Shown: piece by piece, positions 1 to 11,787 of the stretch | How positions within the stretch are numbered: position 1 is the stretch's first letter | How the letters are laid out: each line of letters opens with the position of its first letter | NCBI GenBank assembly: GCA_003415625.1 | Contig: PYIU01000006.1 | Coordinates: 558,001 to 622,000, forward strand | Direction of reading: 5' to 3' | Source of the DNA: Aquanectria penicillioides | Taxonomy: Eukaryota > Ascomycota > Sordariomycetes > Hypocreales > Nectriaceae | DNA: 64,000 nucleotides | The notes under the pieces: generated by a model | Seen by the model: only the letters and a program-made list of their open reading frames with translations | Databases searched by the model: none | Told to the model about the DNA's origin: nothing | Position numbers and translations under genes: made by a program

Positions 1-619
1 TAGAAGTTGCGCAATACGGTCCCGACCACCAACTGCAAAATGCTGGTACCGGCCGTGGCCGGGAATGGATACGAATGGGGGGTCGTAGTCTCTCTAGAGG
101 TGCAGCAATGGTTAGTGGCATTGCCCTTCATGAAACAATCAACTCTTGGAGGCTCGTGACACCAGGGATACCCCATCACGTCACGGACCAATTGTTGAAA
201 ACCACGAAACCAAACCAGTGTGAAAAACGCACCTTGATGATACCAGACACAAAGGAAACCACGTCGGCGAACTTGTTCATATCGACATCGAAGTGCTTCA
301 GTTCGTTGCGGTAAGCCTTGTCGGTGACAATCTTGCATCGCTCCCTCACGGCACCTAGACTTCGCAGGTAGCCGGCAGGGTCAAGCTGGGGGTCCGGAGG
401 CCGAGGCAGGTCGATCTTGGGGAGCTTCACAGGCGACATGGGCGACAGAGGAGTACCGGGAGAGGTGCTGGCCGCGGAGGAGCGGTTGAGTGGGTTGCGC
501 TGGGCACCCGGGGGGGACCTCAGGCTCGAGGTGTGGGAGTTGACGCTGGCATTGGACTGGGCGGTGTTGACGACGGGCTCGGCCTTAGGGGCCTCTTTTT
601 TGCGAGAGAAGAGGCCCAT
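1..619 (-). CDS. DUF1688 / URC4-like protein, N-terminal part (gene runs off the window)
   Basis: Partial minus-strand gene. Exon 1 is 619-233 (129 codons). A 139-nt intron (232-94; donor GTGCGT, acceptor CTCTAG) leads to exon 2 at 93, which continues past base 1. The ATG at 619 begins MGLFSRKKEAPK. A Ser/Pro-rich leader of about 80 residues follows, then the start of the DUF1688 fold (DPAGYLRSLGAVRERCK, then FDVDMNKFADVVSFV). Exon 2 resumes with RDYDPPFVSIPGHGRYQHF, which matches the conserved early DUF1688 block ending in a basic-aromatic HF. DUF1688 includes the yeast URC4 protein of the URC uracil-degradation pathway; its biochemical reaction is not settled. Family assignment is from recalled motifs. 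The leader is longer than in bacterial members. The C-terminal two thirds lie outside the window, so intactness cannot be judged. Confidence 0.75.
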
Positions 620-1016
620 GGTGAAGAAAGCAAACTGGAGGTTGTTCAAGAGTGGTTGTTGTTTTGTCGGATTCTGAGCTGATAAGGCGAGGCGCTCGGT
701 CGAGGTGGGGCTCTGAGTTCGGATGAGACTGTCGACGTACGAGCAGAGGAGATCGATGACGGCGAGGGACGAGCGAGGAGCAGTCGAGACGGAGAAGCAA
801 GAAGTCGACAAGAAAAAGGGGCCGAATTCTATCCGTCAAAGCTGGGTAGGAAGCGAAGCGTCCTCCAGTACACTGTTGCAAGGGAAAGGAAGAAGAAAGA
901 TGGAAGATCGATTGGAGTCGTCTGGTCGGGGGGTAATTGGGATAGGCTCGAGCCTCGAGACAGGCAGGCAGGCAGGCAGGCACTAAGAACCAGAGACAGA
1001 AAGACAGGCGCAGGCG

Positions 1017-1040
1017 CAGCAGCAGCAGCAGCAGCAGCAG
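1017..1040 (+). repeat. (CAG)8 microsatellite
   Basis: Eight perfect CAG units lie about 400 bp upstream of the DUF1688 start codon. A short GGCA tetranucleotide array precedes them at about 959-981. No open frame that could be called a gene covers the repeat, so it is probably promoter or 5'-UTR sequence. Confidence 0.9.
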
Positions 1041-1896
1041 TACGGGTTGAAGGGAGCGAGACGGGGCGCGGCGCTTTTGAGGGACCGCAGTGGACGAGAC
1101 GAGAGCGAACGAGGCGTCAGGGGGGGACCCTCGACTCCTCTGCGGGGGTTGGAGCTAGGCCTAACAGCGGTCCAGGCGATTGTTAGGAGGCGCCCGAGCG
1201 TCGTTTAGGGTCCCTGGGAGGCGTGGTAGGCGTGGGTAGGGGCCAACTGGGGGGGTGGTTCGGTGGGCGATCACATTCAGGGATGATGGCTGACTTGGCG
1301 GGAGTGGATGGATGGTAAAGCGACGCAGCGGTGCAGTGAGTGGTGCTGCGGTTCTCTGGTGCACCAACCGGTGGTACGCTGCTGGCGGGCGGGCTGCTAG
1401 TCGGCGAGTGGTACGAGCTTGGTCTGCTGGCTGGCTTGGGTTTGGTCTTGGACTTGGAGCTTGGTGGCTTTCCCAAGAGAACTCCCTCGCTCGCTCGCTG
1501 AGGTGATGGATTGGTCGATTGGCCGATATGTGGATGCGGATGGAGGACGGCGGATGGAGACGAACGCCGGTCTTGCTGGCGGTGGGTTGGGCGTCCTACG
1601 AGGCGCCGTTGGGTCTGGCCCAGGTCAATACTCGGCGTCACTGCTGGTCTGATGAGGCTGTAGACTGAATTATTGCACGAGAATGGGAGCCGGCTTTGTC
1701 TTCTTGCTATTTATTGATTTATTATGGGGTGGGTGGTGCTGCACTTTTTTTATTTATTCACACGATGCACGTGAGGGAGGGATAGCATGCCACAAGAAGG
1801 TAGGTAAGGGAGGTAGGCAGGTAGGGAGGTAGGGAGGTACCTGCCTCCTCGATCCAAGCCAGAAGTCAATACACTAGGACGGGGAAGTAGGTTGCT

Positions 1897-1922
1897 GGGG
1901 GAGGGGGGAGGGGGGAGGAGGG
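1897..1922 (+). repeat. G-run cluster, quadruplex-capable
   Basis: Runs of five, six and six G are separated by single A residues and end in GGAGGG. Four G-runs with one- to few-base loops satisfy the usual quadruplex pattern. The function is unknown; it sits in non-coding DNA. Confidence 0.7.
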
Positions 1923-4900
1923 CAACAACAACAACCATGTGTACTTCGTAGGTACAATGGTGCGTACGGAGCAACCCCAGCGGATGGGCGGACTCTTCCA
2001 TCAAGGTGAGGGAGGGAGCAAAGAGAAAACAGCGAGGCTAGGCACAGGACAAGACGGACAGGAGACAGGACACGACCAGTGACAGCAGCTATGAGAACTA
2101 CCATCGGCTGCCTACCTACCTACTGACAGACTGTGCACCTACCAAGCCCCCAAGTGCAGGGGAAGGTTGCTTTGCTGCAAGCATTGTGCTGCACTGTACC
2201 TCCCTACATCCAGACGGGATAGAATAATGCTGGGGGCGGCTCCCATTCAGAGTGCGGAATGGTTATAGCTTGCCTTGCTGGCTGCGGGCGGTTGGATGAA
2301 TCGGGTATGGTTGATGGAACGAGGGACATGGCGAGAGTGCGGTAACTGTGGACTTGGATCCGAACCAGGCCTTTTACGTACGTGGTGGTGCCAAGTACAG
2401 AGGAATAATACCACCTTGGGCATGCAAAGGGTGACGCCCACTGACTATTGGAGATGGTTCTGGTCCCCAGAGCTTCGGCCATGGCGGAGACGGGCCATGG
2501 AAATGAGCATGGCGAGTCATGAACCTGCCCAGGGCACGACACAGAGCACACCAGATTCACTGCTCCGGGGGGCCCAATGGGGCCAATGGGCGCCAGAATG
2601 CTCACATCGGATAAGCAATGGAACTTGCGAGCCTCTTGCACAAACCTGACCCGAGTGTGAGAGAACAAGAGGTTTCCTGGGCGAAGCAAGCCAAGATCCG
2701 CAGCACATCCCGGCGACCCCCTAAGGCCTCGTTATCATTTTTTTTTTTCACTCTTTGCCTTGTTCGCGGAGCCGGTGTCAGGTGCGTGGGCGACAAAGAA
2801 AGTTCTCCATTTACCCCCTCTTTCTCCATTCCAAACCTAATACTACTTAGGTACTGAAGTGCCGTATCAGGATGTAGAATGACAAGTGCCTACCGATGAG
2901 TGATAAAAAAAAAGCCCTCTCCATCCGAACAAAAAGAAGGAAGAAAAAAAAGAAAGAAAAGGAAAAGAAAAGAAAGTCAGCAAGGGCGAGGTTCTTTCAA
3001 CTCCACAATGGGGAGACAGAACAACCAGGGTCGTTCAGCACCATCGTTGAGGGTTTGATGGGGTGACAGCGGCAGCCATCCAAATACGGTGTAAAGAGCG
3101 ATCAAATATGATGAGATGAAAAACAAAACAAAAAAAAACGGGAAAAAGGAAAAAGGAAAGAAAATCAAGCGGCAAAAAGAAATACCAGAGCCTTGACTTC
3201 TGATTTTTTGGTGGTGATGACACTTTGAAGCCATGTAATGCATTGCCGATGGCAAAGACAAGAGAGGGGAAAAGAAAAAAAAAAGGCATCCCCCTGGCTA
3301 CCAGATACAACCACACTACTGTAGACGAGTAAGAAGCGAGAATGACATGTGATGAAGTCTTCCATTTTTTTTCTTCTTTGTTTTCATTCTTTTGCTTTTT
3401 CTCACACTCCTGCTTGCATTTTGATCATCTGCCAAGGTAGCTATCTATCTACGTCCCGTCCTTGCACACCTACCTGCTTGCCTGCCGAGGCACGGGACGA
3501 ACTTCTTCATTCATGGGTTTGGGTAACAGCCGACATGTCAGGTTACATATGCGTCGGCTCTTCTCCTTGAGGCTGACAGCTCCCATATCGCATCTCCCCA
3601 TCCTGCCTCTGCATTGATGCCTTTGTGACCCTCTGAAGCAAAAAAAAAAAAAAAAAGAAAGAAAGAAAAAAAAAGCAATCTCTTCAATGACCGGACATTG
3701 GAGGATAACCCCGCCCCCTTCACCAAAACAAAAACAATGAGGAAGGCCTAGAAAACAAATCGCACTATAGGAATGCCTACACCACCAACCTGCGGCACAG
3801 TCCTTCGCGAAACTTTGACGGAGGTACTTTTTTTTTTCTTTTTTTCATATCTTCCTCTGCTACCTCGCATCCATAATCCATCTCGGTGAAGGAGTTCGGG
3901 TGTCCCAAACACAGCACGTCGGGTCTCGGCTTGATTCGTCTCGGTGAAGAAGAAAGCTTTGTCACGGCGTGAATCCTATCGGCCTCCCACTTTCCCGTTC
4001 CGCTGTCCAGGAATAATTAGCCCGGCGATGATATGTAGTACAAAAACAGGGGGAGCTAAGATCCTCTGCTGTGCCCTACGGAGCATTCCTATATGGTAGG
4101 AGCGTAAGTAGGTACATGATAGTCCGTAACTATGTGAAGACACATTGCTGGTCCCTTGTGTTCTACTCTTTTTTTCTCCCCCTTCTTGTTCTTTACTACC
4201 CCTGGGGTGCCTGGTACCTTGCATCCATCCCCATCCCACCCTCCATTAGCATATCCCTCCATCCTTTTTAGAGCCAGCCATGGCTCCGGGACCCTGGCCT
4301 TTTCCTTTTTGTGTCCCACCCTTGTCTGGTGTCTGTATGTAGTCCGTACTTCGTACATGTCTGCACACCACCCATGGCCATGGCACGGCAATGTCTCTCA
4401 CAAGGCACCACGCACCCGGTCCCCAGGCAAAAGAGGCAACCGGGGGCAGGCAGGCCCCCCAAGAGACACACTGACAAGGCCGCCAGATCTAGACCCCGTG
4501 CGCGTCACCCAATACTACGCACAATGCCCAATTATGATCGATATTCCTGCAGTATACCTATGCAGCTCGCATGGGGGAGACCGTCGTCCAGAAAAGGCCT
4601 CTTTTAGTCACTCCGTTACTGCTCACTTCTCGCTCTCTTGCGCGCGCTCGCCTGTGCATGAGTCTTACTGCATGCAGCCTCCCGCTGAAGATGGGTCCCC
4701 CTTTGCTCGCATGTCGTTTCCAGATGCCGCATCACATCGGGTAACCTACGTAATCCTCTTCCAAAGCGACCGTTTTCCATTCCCACTCATTTGCTTGTTT
4801 GCTTTAATTCTCGCACTTGGGCTTGCCTGCACCCGTTGGCGTGATGTGATTGATGTGATTATTGGTAAATGGCCGGTGGCCCTCCCCCCCCCTTCACTTC

Positions 4901-5139
4901 TGCCCTGGTCAAACCCAGTTCAGTCTCCGTTCTAGGACTAAGATACAAGCCAGGGGTGAATCCGCGCCAACTCCAAGACGATCAGGTCCGCTCCAGCCTT
5001 CGTACTCTCGTCCTCTCGGGGATCCTCTGGGACTTCTGTCCAACGGTCGACCCGGGTTGGTCGGTTGGTCGGGCGGGCCATGAGCCCCGGGAGCATGGTA
5101 GCGTGGGAGCGTGGAGAGAGAGTGAGAGAGGGAGAAAGT

Positions 5140-5194
5140 CTTGACTTGACTTGACTTGCTTGACTCGGCTTGACTTGGCTTGACTGGACTTGTC
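5140..5194 (+). repeat. Degenerate TTGAC pentamer array
   Basis: TTGAC occurs six times in about 55 bp: three in direct abutment, then at 9-10-bp spacing with TCGGC- or TTGGC-type spacers. This can be polymerase slippage or a cluster of binding sites. No gene start lies close downstream on either strand. Confidence 0.75.
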
Positions 5195-5766
5195 TCGTCA
5201 TTGTCTATCCTTTGTTGCTGATCCTCCTCCTCCTCCACTTTGCGCCCCCATGTCCGTGTCTGTGCCTGTGTCTGTGCCTATGCCTGTGCCCAAGTCTGTG
5301 CTGCATCTCCATCACGGCGTGCAAGTGCCATACCCATAACGAACAAAAATGAAAATGTTGTGCAGGTCGGCATGCCAATCCATAAACCCTCCCCATCCTT
5401 GCGCCGCACCCGCGATGCACGTCCATTGTGCATCTCCCCATCCCTACGGAGAGCCATTTACGGAGCACAGAGACAGACCTAAGGAGACTAATGCTAGCTT
5501 CGCAGAGCGGGAGCGGTTCAAAGTACCGTCCAACAACGGGCACGTACGGTGCGCACGCACTCGGACCAGTTGTGGGCTTTGCTATGCGACGCCGTGTCGA
5601 CTGATGTTGAGAATCGGCCCTCAGCCGCCTCTGCTCGCTTCTGGCTCTGTAACAGGTCAGCAGCCGTAGCTTGAGGCAGTGAACAAACGAGAATCGACCT
5701 ACGATGCGAGTTTTTACGATGGCATTTCATCGGCTTGGGCCATTCGCCTCCCTCAAATAAATTGCC

Positions 5767-5793
5767 CCTCTTGTCCCTCTTGTCCCTCTTGTC
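5767..5793 (+). repeat. 9-bp tandem repeat (CTTGTCCCT type)
   Basis: About three head-to-tail copies of a nine-base unit lie in non-coding DNA. There is no associated gene. Confidence 0.75.
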
Positions 5794-6310
5794 GGTCCCT
5801 TACTCGCACCCATGCGCAGGTGGTTCGATGAGCACGAGGCCCGCGTAGCCTCTCACTGCCGCATGCCGAGCAGATTGCTCCATCGCCTAAGCTCCCCAAT
5901 TAGACGTGGCGCTCCCCTGGATAACTGGAGACCTGGTCGAGCCCTTATTTGGTCTCTCGTGGAAGTCTTCCATGTGCCTTCCTTTGCGGAACCCGGGCAT
6001 CCATGTTCCCGGGGACGAATAAAATAATTGTCCGTTTCGCGACTCGCAATCGTCGATGCCCTTCCAATCTGGACCTGCACCCTCCCACTCCTGATTCCAA
6101 TCTTGCCCTCAAGGATCGCCAGTCCGGATCAAGACAAAGTCCCCGGGCCTGCCCTGGCCGTCCGACGGCGCATGGGACGACTGCTGGCTCCAGAGCATCG
6201 GGCCGGATCGTCTTCCCCCGGCGGGCCCGGGCTCTTTAGGCCCGTCTTTGTTTCTCAGGGGGATCCATGGCCATGCCCTGTTGCTCAAGCTAGGGAGCTA
6301 GGGAAGTGGG

Positions 6311-6346
6311 AGGAGGAGGAGGAGGAGGAGGAGGAGGAGGAGGAGG
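6311..6346 (+). repeat. (AGG)n microsatellite ending in a G run
   Basis: About twelve AGG/GGA units are followed by nine or so G residues. It is non-coding, and the frames running through it are pure low complexity (poly-Glu on plus, poly-Leu on minus). Confidence 0.85.
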
Positions 6347-9123
6347 GGGGGGGACCCGGAAAGGATGGACACTTGGACAGCCAACGGTATGCTGGACACT
6401 GACAGTACCCTGCAGTGCCCTGACATAACTAGTTGAAGGATTGAGTTATGAACGGCGCAGCTGCAGCGCCATGGGGCATTTCCAAAGTAGATCCCAAGTT
6501 GAGGCAACCTTCTGAATCAGGCTGAGATGGAGGGTATAACGGACGCAGGTCTAGCTTCACTATAGCCCCAAAGGTAAAAAGTGCTAGCTACCTAATCAGG
6601 ACGTCTTGACTCTGAACAGCAATCCGTACGTACTTGGTCGAAGACATTCAACCATTCCCCTTACCCGCGGCCTAAGCTCCTTTTGGCACAGTCCAAGCCA
6701 AGAATCATCACGTCTTACGGGTGAATGGATCGGGACAAGGTTATCTATTCTTTTCTTTAGCAGTGGTCCAGCTTCACCCACAAAGACCTCATGATTCTTG
6801 CGACATGACACGAATGCTCGGAGCTTTCCGACAACCTGCCTAGCTCCAGCCTTTTTGTGTGTGTGTTTTTTTTTCTTTTCGGGGAAGGGGGCTGCCGCTC
6901 TGCCTGCCTATTATCTCAGTACCAACAATATAGATACATGCATGATTGCTTCGCTGCGAGAAGATCTTCCGCCGCGGCGCCAGTGGTGTGTATCGATGGT
7001 AGATTGCTTCATCCCTCTATTCAACGCTCAGACTGCGCCGCCATGTGCGCCAAAAAAGAAGCTTGGACTCGGATGATATTGCACCTCTGGCTCTGGAGTC
7101 ATGTCGCACAAAGCTACTCCGTATCGCAGCCGCTTTTTTTGCTTTTTTGTTCGTCGTGTGGAGGGGGAGGGGAACCATCATCAATCAACGTGCAGTAGTC
7201 TGTATCGCTGCTCTTGTTGAAGACATTTATACACACACTTAAAGTACAGGTAAAAGACAAAAGAAAAAATTGGCGAAAATAAATAAATAAACAGCCTTAT
7301 GCCATTTATTCATACCATTAATTCATCTGTTATTGACAGCTGCTAAACTTACCTTACTTGGTCCCCTCCCCCTCCCCCTCCCCCCCTTCCAAAGCGCAAG
7401 GCCCTGGTCGCCGGCTCCATCCCCCGTCTTTGTCCCAAACCCAGTCCGTCTGTCCGCCAGTCCGCCTTCGTTCTTCTCTAGAAGCTCCCCCATCCCGCCA
7501 TGGAAGTTCTGCTCACCCTGTCCTGGCTATCCCGCCTCGTCTCGCCTCATCGCCTCCAAAAAAGATGCGTCCGGACTCTTCTCCAGTTATCTTGGCTCTG
7601 GGCTCTCAGCCCAGGACCCTCCGCCGCAAATCCCCCCATGTGGTGGCGTCGGTCCTCACCCCGCTAGACATCGCTAACTCGCCGTGGAGCGCCACCGTCG
7701 AGCCCACGCGGCTCCTCCACCGGCCTTGTCTTGCATGACTCTCACGCTTCTCTCATCTCGAGCAGATCACAAAACGGAGACCGGGGCCGCACTGATACTG
7801 GCTGTACCCAGGTAGGGAGGTGGTAGCGGGGCCGGGGACAGGGGAAGGGTAATTGTCGAGGCTAATAGCTCCCAAGAGGGGCAAAGTCGAAGAACAAGAT
7901 GGGCCCATGGAGATGACCTTGGTAGATGGATGACCGAGCACACGGGCGGCGGGCCCCTGGTGGAGAGTCCACAGCCCAATGAGTGACACGACGAGGCAAC
8001 GACAAGGCCAGACGAGACGGAGAAAACGACCCTTCATCTTCCAGGGACCACGAGGCGACCACGTTTTCCCACGTTTTTCCACGTTTCGGACCCAGCATGT
8101 GTCTGTGCCAATACATGCTATGTGAGCCGGGTCTCGCCTCGCGCTCGCCTCACCTAGTCCGTGGTAACCTTCCATCGACCGAGGCCTCGTTTCCTTTGCA
8201 ATATCCCATCTCATATTGCGTTGGCTATGATGCCATCGTGTCCATCCCATCATATGCAGCAGTACCTAGCCCATCTCAATGACACTAAATCATGGGGTAC
8301 GAGGCGCGGCCGCGGGCGTTTTGCAATCCAAGCCTCTCAAGCCTTCAACTCGGAGCACCATGCCTTCTCTGAGCGCCCCCGAATAGAGACGGACTAAGAC
8401 ATGGCTCGCATGTCCAGCTTCCCCGTTTCACCCTATGGACTAGAACAGGAGGCGCCCCGATGCCCGTCATCATTTCTCTCGGCTCGCTTCGCCCAACAGG
8501 TCGGTAACCTAGTCACCGGGTTGGTTGATTGGGGGCCCGGAGTCCCTGACGTCGCATCGTGCTCGCTCGTGGAGGCCCGCAGGCGAGAGTCGAGATGGCC
8601 AGATGAGCCTCGTAATCATCCTTGGGACAGACATGCCATGAAGCCATTTGCGCCACGGTAGCCGTCTGAGATTCAATATGAGGACCGTCGCGAATATCGG
8701 CCTCTGTCGACGTGGACAGAGGTCATCCGTGAGGATGCCGAGATTCAACGGGTGTCGTCGTTGTTTAATTTGATAGTTCACATAGCTTCGAATAGCCTCT
8801 AACCAAAGTTCCCAGAAGACGTCAGTCCATCCAGCTCCGTAGCTGATAATAGCTCACATAAGACGTAATTATTAGCGATTAAGGCTAGGTCGCGCAAAGC
8901 TTGACCTTCTTTCATCGAGAGGCTCTTTCGTACAGAGTGCGCCGGAAGCCTTTTCTTTTTTTGTTAGCCCCAACCAAAAATGCATGGCTCTATAGACCAG
9001 TCGATCACACTCCAGTCTGATCCATTGAGATATTGCCAGACTTGATATAAACTCTTGAATTCATCTATGTACACCACGCTGTAGCTCCTTGATCTCGTCA
9101 ATAAAATCGGTAAACAAGATACA

Positions 9124-9717
9124 ATGTCTTTATATCCACGGTTTCTTCACGTTGCGGTAGTAGTCCAAGCAATTCTAAGGACAACTGCCCAACGTCTCAT
9201 CCCGATCCGGAAAACCCTCTTAGTCTCAAAGTGGAAACCCAAAACGTCAGCCTTTCTGGTTCCGACAGGTGTACTAGTTATGCTGTGCTAGGTAACCTCG
9301 AAAACCCTCAAGCACTCGTCTTCTCCTTACACCGCAATGAAGGGGCCGCATTGTCTGATTACAACAACGGCACAATTATGATTCTCATTTCACCAGATGG
9401 CACCTCCATTGGACAGGGCAGCCAATCGGTGAGCTTGGCATGTAGCGGAGGATCCTCCAGACTTGAGTTTGTCCAATCTGACACTGGGCCAAGCCTCTCT
9501 CCAGAGTCAGGACCAGTTCTACGATGGCAGAATAATCATCGAGGGTCAATTTGCAACGCAGTTGTTCTTCCGTTCAGCAGACATTGACCTGCCAGATGGA
9601 TGTGTGGATATAACCCTCCGCCCAAAGTGTGCGGAGGGGCCTAAACGAGAGAGTGACAACTTGGGCTATTGCTGTCCAATCGGCTTGGACGGAGAGTGCA
9701 ATACATGCCAGCCATGA
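9124..9717 (+). CDS. Putative small secreted Cys-containing protein, 5' end uncertain
   Basis: The supported part is two exons. The 5' exon ends at 9428; the intron is 9429-9504 (76 nt; donor GTGAGC, a CTGAC branch-like site, acceptor CTCCAG); the last exon is 9505-9717, ending in TGA. Splicing joins GTSIGQGSQS to SQDQFYDGRIII in frame. The C-terminus is Cys-rich (CVDITLRPKC, then YCCPIGLDGECNTC). An ATG at 9124 starts a hydrophobic signal-like segment (MSLYPRFLHVAVVVQAIL), but its frame is off by one base from the body, which opens with DNCPTSHPDPENP. Either one base is missing between 9124 and 9231, or a short exon/intron was not resolved. I do not recognise the family. It could be a secreted adhesion or effector-like protein, or a decaying gene. 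Confidence 0.45.
9429..9504 (+). other. Predicted intron of the putative secreted gene
   Basis: Seventy-six nucleotides with donor GTGAGC, an internal CTGAC about 25 nt before the acceptor, and acceptor CTCCAG. Removal merges two frames that otherwise overlap, which is the main support for this gene being real. Confidence 0.6.
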
Positions 9718-10170
9718 CATATCCTGACCCGTGTATTTGATACCGGAATCTGGCACATGTATCGAACTTTAAAGAGACGAGGGTCGTGTAGGGACAAGAT
9801 GAACTGGCACAAAATAGATGAACAACAGCAGCGGAGGTTCATTCACAGTGAAACAAGAAGCGAAAACATGGTTGGTTAACAATTATTTAGCATTGCTTTT
9901 TGGTGCTCCAGATTTGACTGAGCTCATGGATCAGCTCTGGCCGACATTGTTTCGCTTATCAATCTTGTTTTCGACTCCTACATGTACCATGTCAATTAAA
10001 CTGCACCATCATACAAATAGAGGAGACACTCACTTGAAATAATACAAGGCCCCTTTCCTCCACATGTTCGTTTAACCGGCGTGCCCTTGACGCGGCTCCT
10101 TGTTCCTTATCCCACCGCGGACTTGGTAGATGTAAATTATGTCTGTCATTTACAATGCTGTTCGTTTCAT
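9718..10170. other. Convergent 3' intergenic region
   Basis: This lies between the stop of the plus-strand secreted gene and the stop of minus-strand FAL1. It is AT-rich and should hold both polyadenylation regions. No further gene is visible. Confidence 0.6.
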
Positions 10171-11481
10171 TTAAGCGATAAGATCAGCCACGTTCATAGG
10201 CATCTCATCGATTTGGGTCGAGTAGTACACTGGAAATGTCAGTAATCAAGTCGTGTCTCGGGAGAAATAGTCAACTCACATTCGATATCACGCAGGATAC
10301 GAACGTCTTCGGTGGTAACGAAGTTGATGGCAACACCCTTGCGACCAAATCGACCACTTCGACCGATACGGTGAATATAGTTCTCACGATTGCTGGGTAG
10401 ATCGTAGTTGATAACCAAGCTGACCTGTTGGACATCAATACCACGAGCCCAGACATCAGTTGAGATGAGCACACGGCTGTTGCCCTGACGGAAGTCCTGC
10501 ATAATGCTATCACGTTCCTTCTGGGGCATATCACCATGCATGCTGCTAACGGTGAAGTTGGCTTCACGCATCTTGTCGGTCAGCCAGTCAACCTTGCGGC
10601 GGGTGTTGCAGAAAATGACGGCTTGTGTGATCGTCAAAGTGTCGTAGAGGTCGCAAAGGGTGTCAAACTTCCAGTCCTCCTTCTCCACAGCAATAAAGTA
10701 CTGCTTCAAGCCCTCCAGAGTCAACTCATCACGCTTGACGAGAATACGGACAGGGTCGGTCATGAACTTGGTGGTCATGTCAAGAACATCGTAGGGGAGG
10801 GTGGCACTGACGACCACAACTTGGGTGGCAGGAGGCAGATATCGGTACACGTCGTAAATCTGTTCTCGGAAACCCTTGTTCAGCAGCTCATCGGCTTCAT
10901 CCAGAACAAGCATTTTGATGTGTCTAGTGCGCAGGTGTCGGCGTCGGATCATATCCGCGACACGGCCAGGGGTGCCCGACACGATGTGCTGACCGTAGTC
11001 AAGCTTGCGAATATCCTCTCCAACATTGGTGCCACCGATGCAAGCATGGCACTGGACGTTCATATAATCACCGAGGGCCATGACAACAGACTGGATCTGG
11101 GTCGCAAGTTCGCGAGTGGGCGACAAAACGAGGGCCTGGGTCTCGCGCACTGCGGTGTCGATAACCTGCAACATGCTAATGGAGAAGGTAGCTGTCTTTC
11201 CAGTACCGGACTGGGCCTGCGCGATAGTGTCGCGACCCTTGCACACCTGCACGATAGCTCGCGACTGGACGGCCGAGGGGGATTCGTATCCATAGGCGTA
11301 GATTCCGCGGAGGAGGTTCTCTGCAGACAGATTAGTTCAACACTCTGAACGGGGAGCGCAAGACAAATGTACCCTTCAGCGACATGGACTCGAAGGTGGG
11401 GTGGACAGTCACCTCCTTAGAGGTGGAGAACTCCATCCTCTCATCCGCCTTGCGGTCAATTCCACCAGCGCCCTCAGCCAT
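10171..11481 (-). CDS. FAL1: ATP-dependent RNA helicase FAL1 (eIF4A-III type)
   Basis: Three exons: 11481-11373, 11320-10280 and 10229-10171. The introns are 52 and 50 nt, with donors GTACAT and GTGAGT. Their sum is 402 residues, the usual FAL1/eIF4A3 length. All DEAD-box motifs are present in order: AQSGTGKT (I), PTRELA (Ia), GTPGR (Ib), DEAD (II), SAT (III), [10 protein letters not shown] (V) and [13 protein letters not shown] (VI). [13 protein letters not shown] and the C-terminus [12 protein letters not shown] separate it from translation factor eIF4A and place it with FAL1/eIF4A3. Yeast Fal1 acts in 18S pre-rRNA maturation in the nucleolus; eIF4A3 of other eukaryotes is the exon-junction-complex core. 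The ATG at 11481 ([16 protein letters not shown]) is the first in frame. It diverges from the SF3a3 gene across 306 bp. Confidence 0.96.
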
Positions 11482-11787
11482 GGTTGCGATTTTGATTTAT
11501 GAGTGTTGGAAAGGCTTGAAATGACGACGTCGCGATGGTGTTGCAACCTGCTCGGGTTAAAGTTTTGGAATTTTAGAGCTGGTGTCGGAAATACCTCGGG
11601 GGCCAATGCGCCTAGACACCACCCACTGTAAAGTCGCGACGAGGCTGGCAATTTTCGTCCCAAGGCAGACCTCGCGACATCCATCCACGAATTAAACGGC
11701 CACGATACGAGCTTTAAACCAGCGCATTTGAACCTCAACAACGCCACATACCTGCTCGATACCAAGCTCCTGTAGGGTTCCAGCATC
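11482..11787. promoter_or_regulatory. Bidirectional promoter between FAL1 and SF3a3
   Basis: Only 306 bp separate two divergent start codons, so both core promoters and 5' UTRs must lie here. I see no clear TATA box. An AGCTTTAAACC stretch near 11710 is the most AT-rich part. Confidence 0.75.

Larger units (their letters stand above)
620..4140. other. Gene-poor intergenic DNA, simple-sequence rich
   Basis: I see no supportable gene here. The open frames present are short, lack recognisable motifs and overlap on both strands. Purine tracts (about 2905-2975 and 3110-3180) and T-rich tracts (3365-3410, 3830-3850) give strong strand asymmetry, as in promoter or UTR DNA. The part nearest 620 is the 5' side of the DUF1688 gene and includes CAG and GGCA microsatellites and a G-run cluster. 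Confidence 0.6.
4141..9123. other. Gene-poor intergenic DNA continuing to the secreted-protein locus
   Basis: No gene is supported. The longest plus frame (4156-4935) is Pro/Ser/His-rich without domain, codon pattern or splice logic, and I treat it as chance. Visible structure includes the TTGAC array (5140-5194), a 9-bp tandem repeat (5767-5793), an AGG tract (6311-6346) and a C-rich tract (7363-7388). The last 500 bp is more AT-rich and probably contains the promoter of the small gene at 9.1 kb. Confidence 0.5.

Noticed and set aside
4156..4935. Plus-strand ORF of 259 codons
   Set aside because: Pro/Ser/His-rich mixed sequence, no domain, overlapping frames on both strands and no splice logic; taken as chance in GC-rich DNA.
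10536..11348. Plus-strand ORF of 270 codons
   Set aside because: Exact antisense of the FAL1 coding exons; the codon bias of the real gene leaves the opposite strand open.
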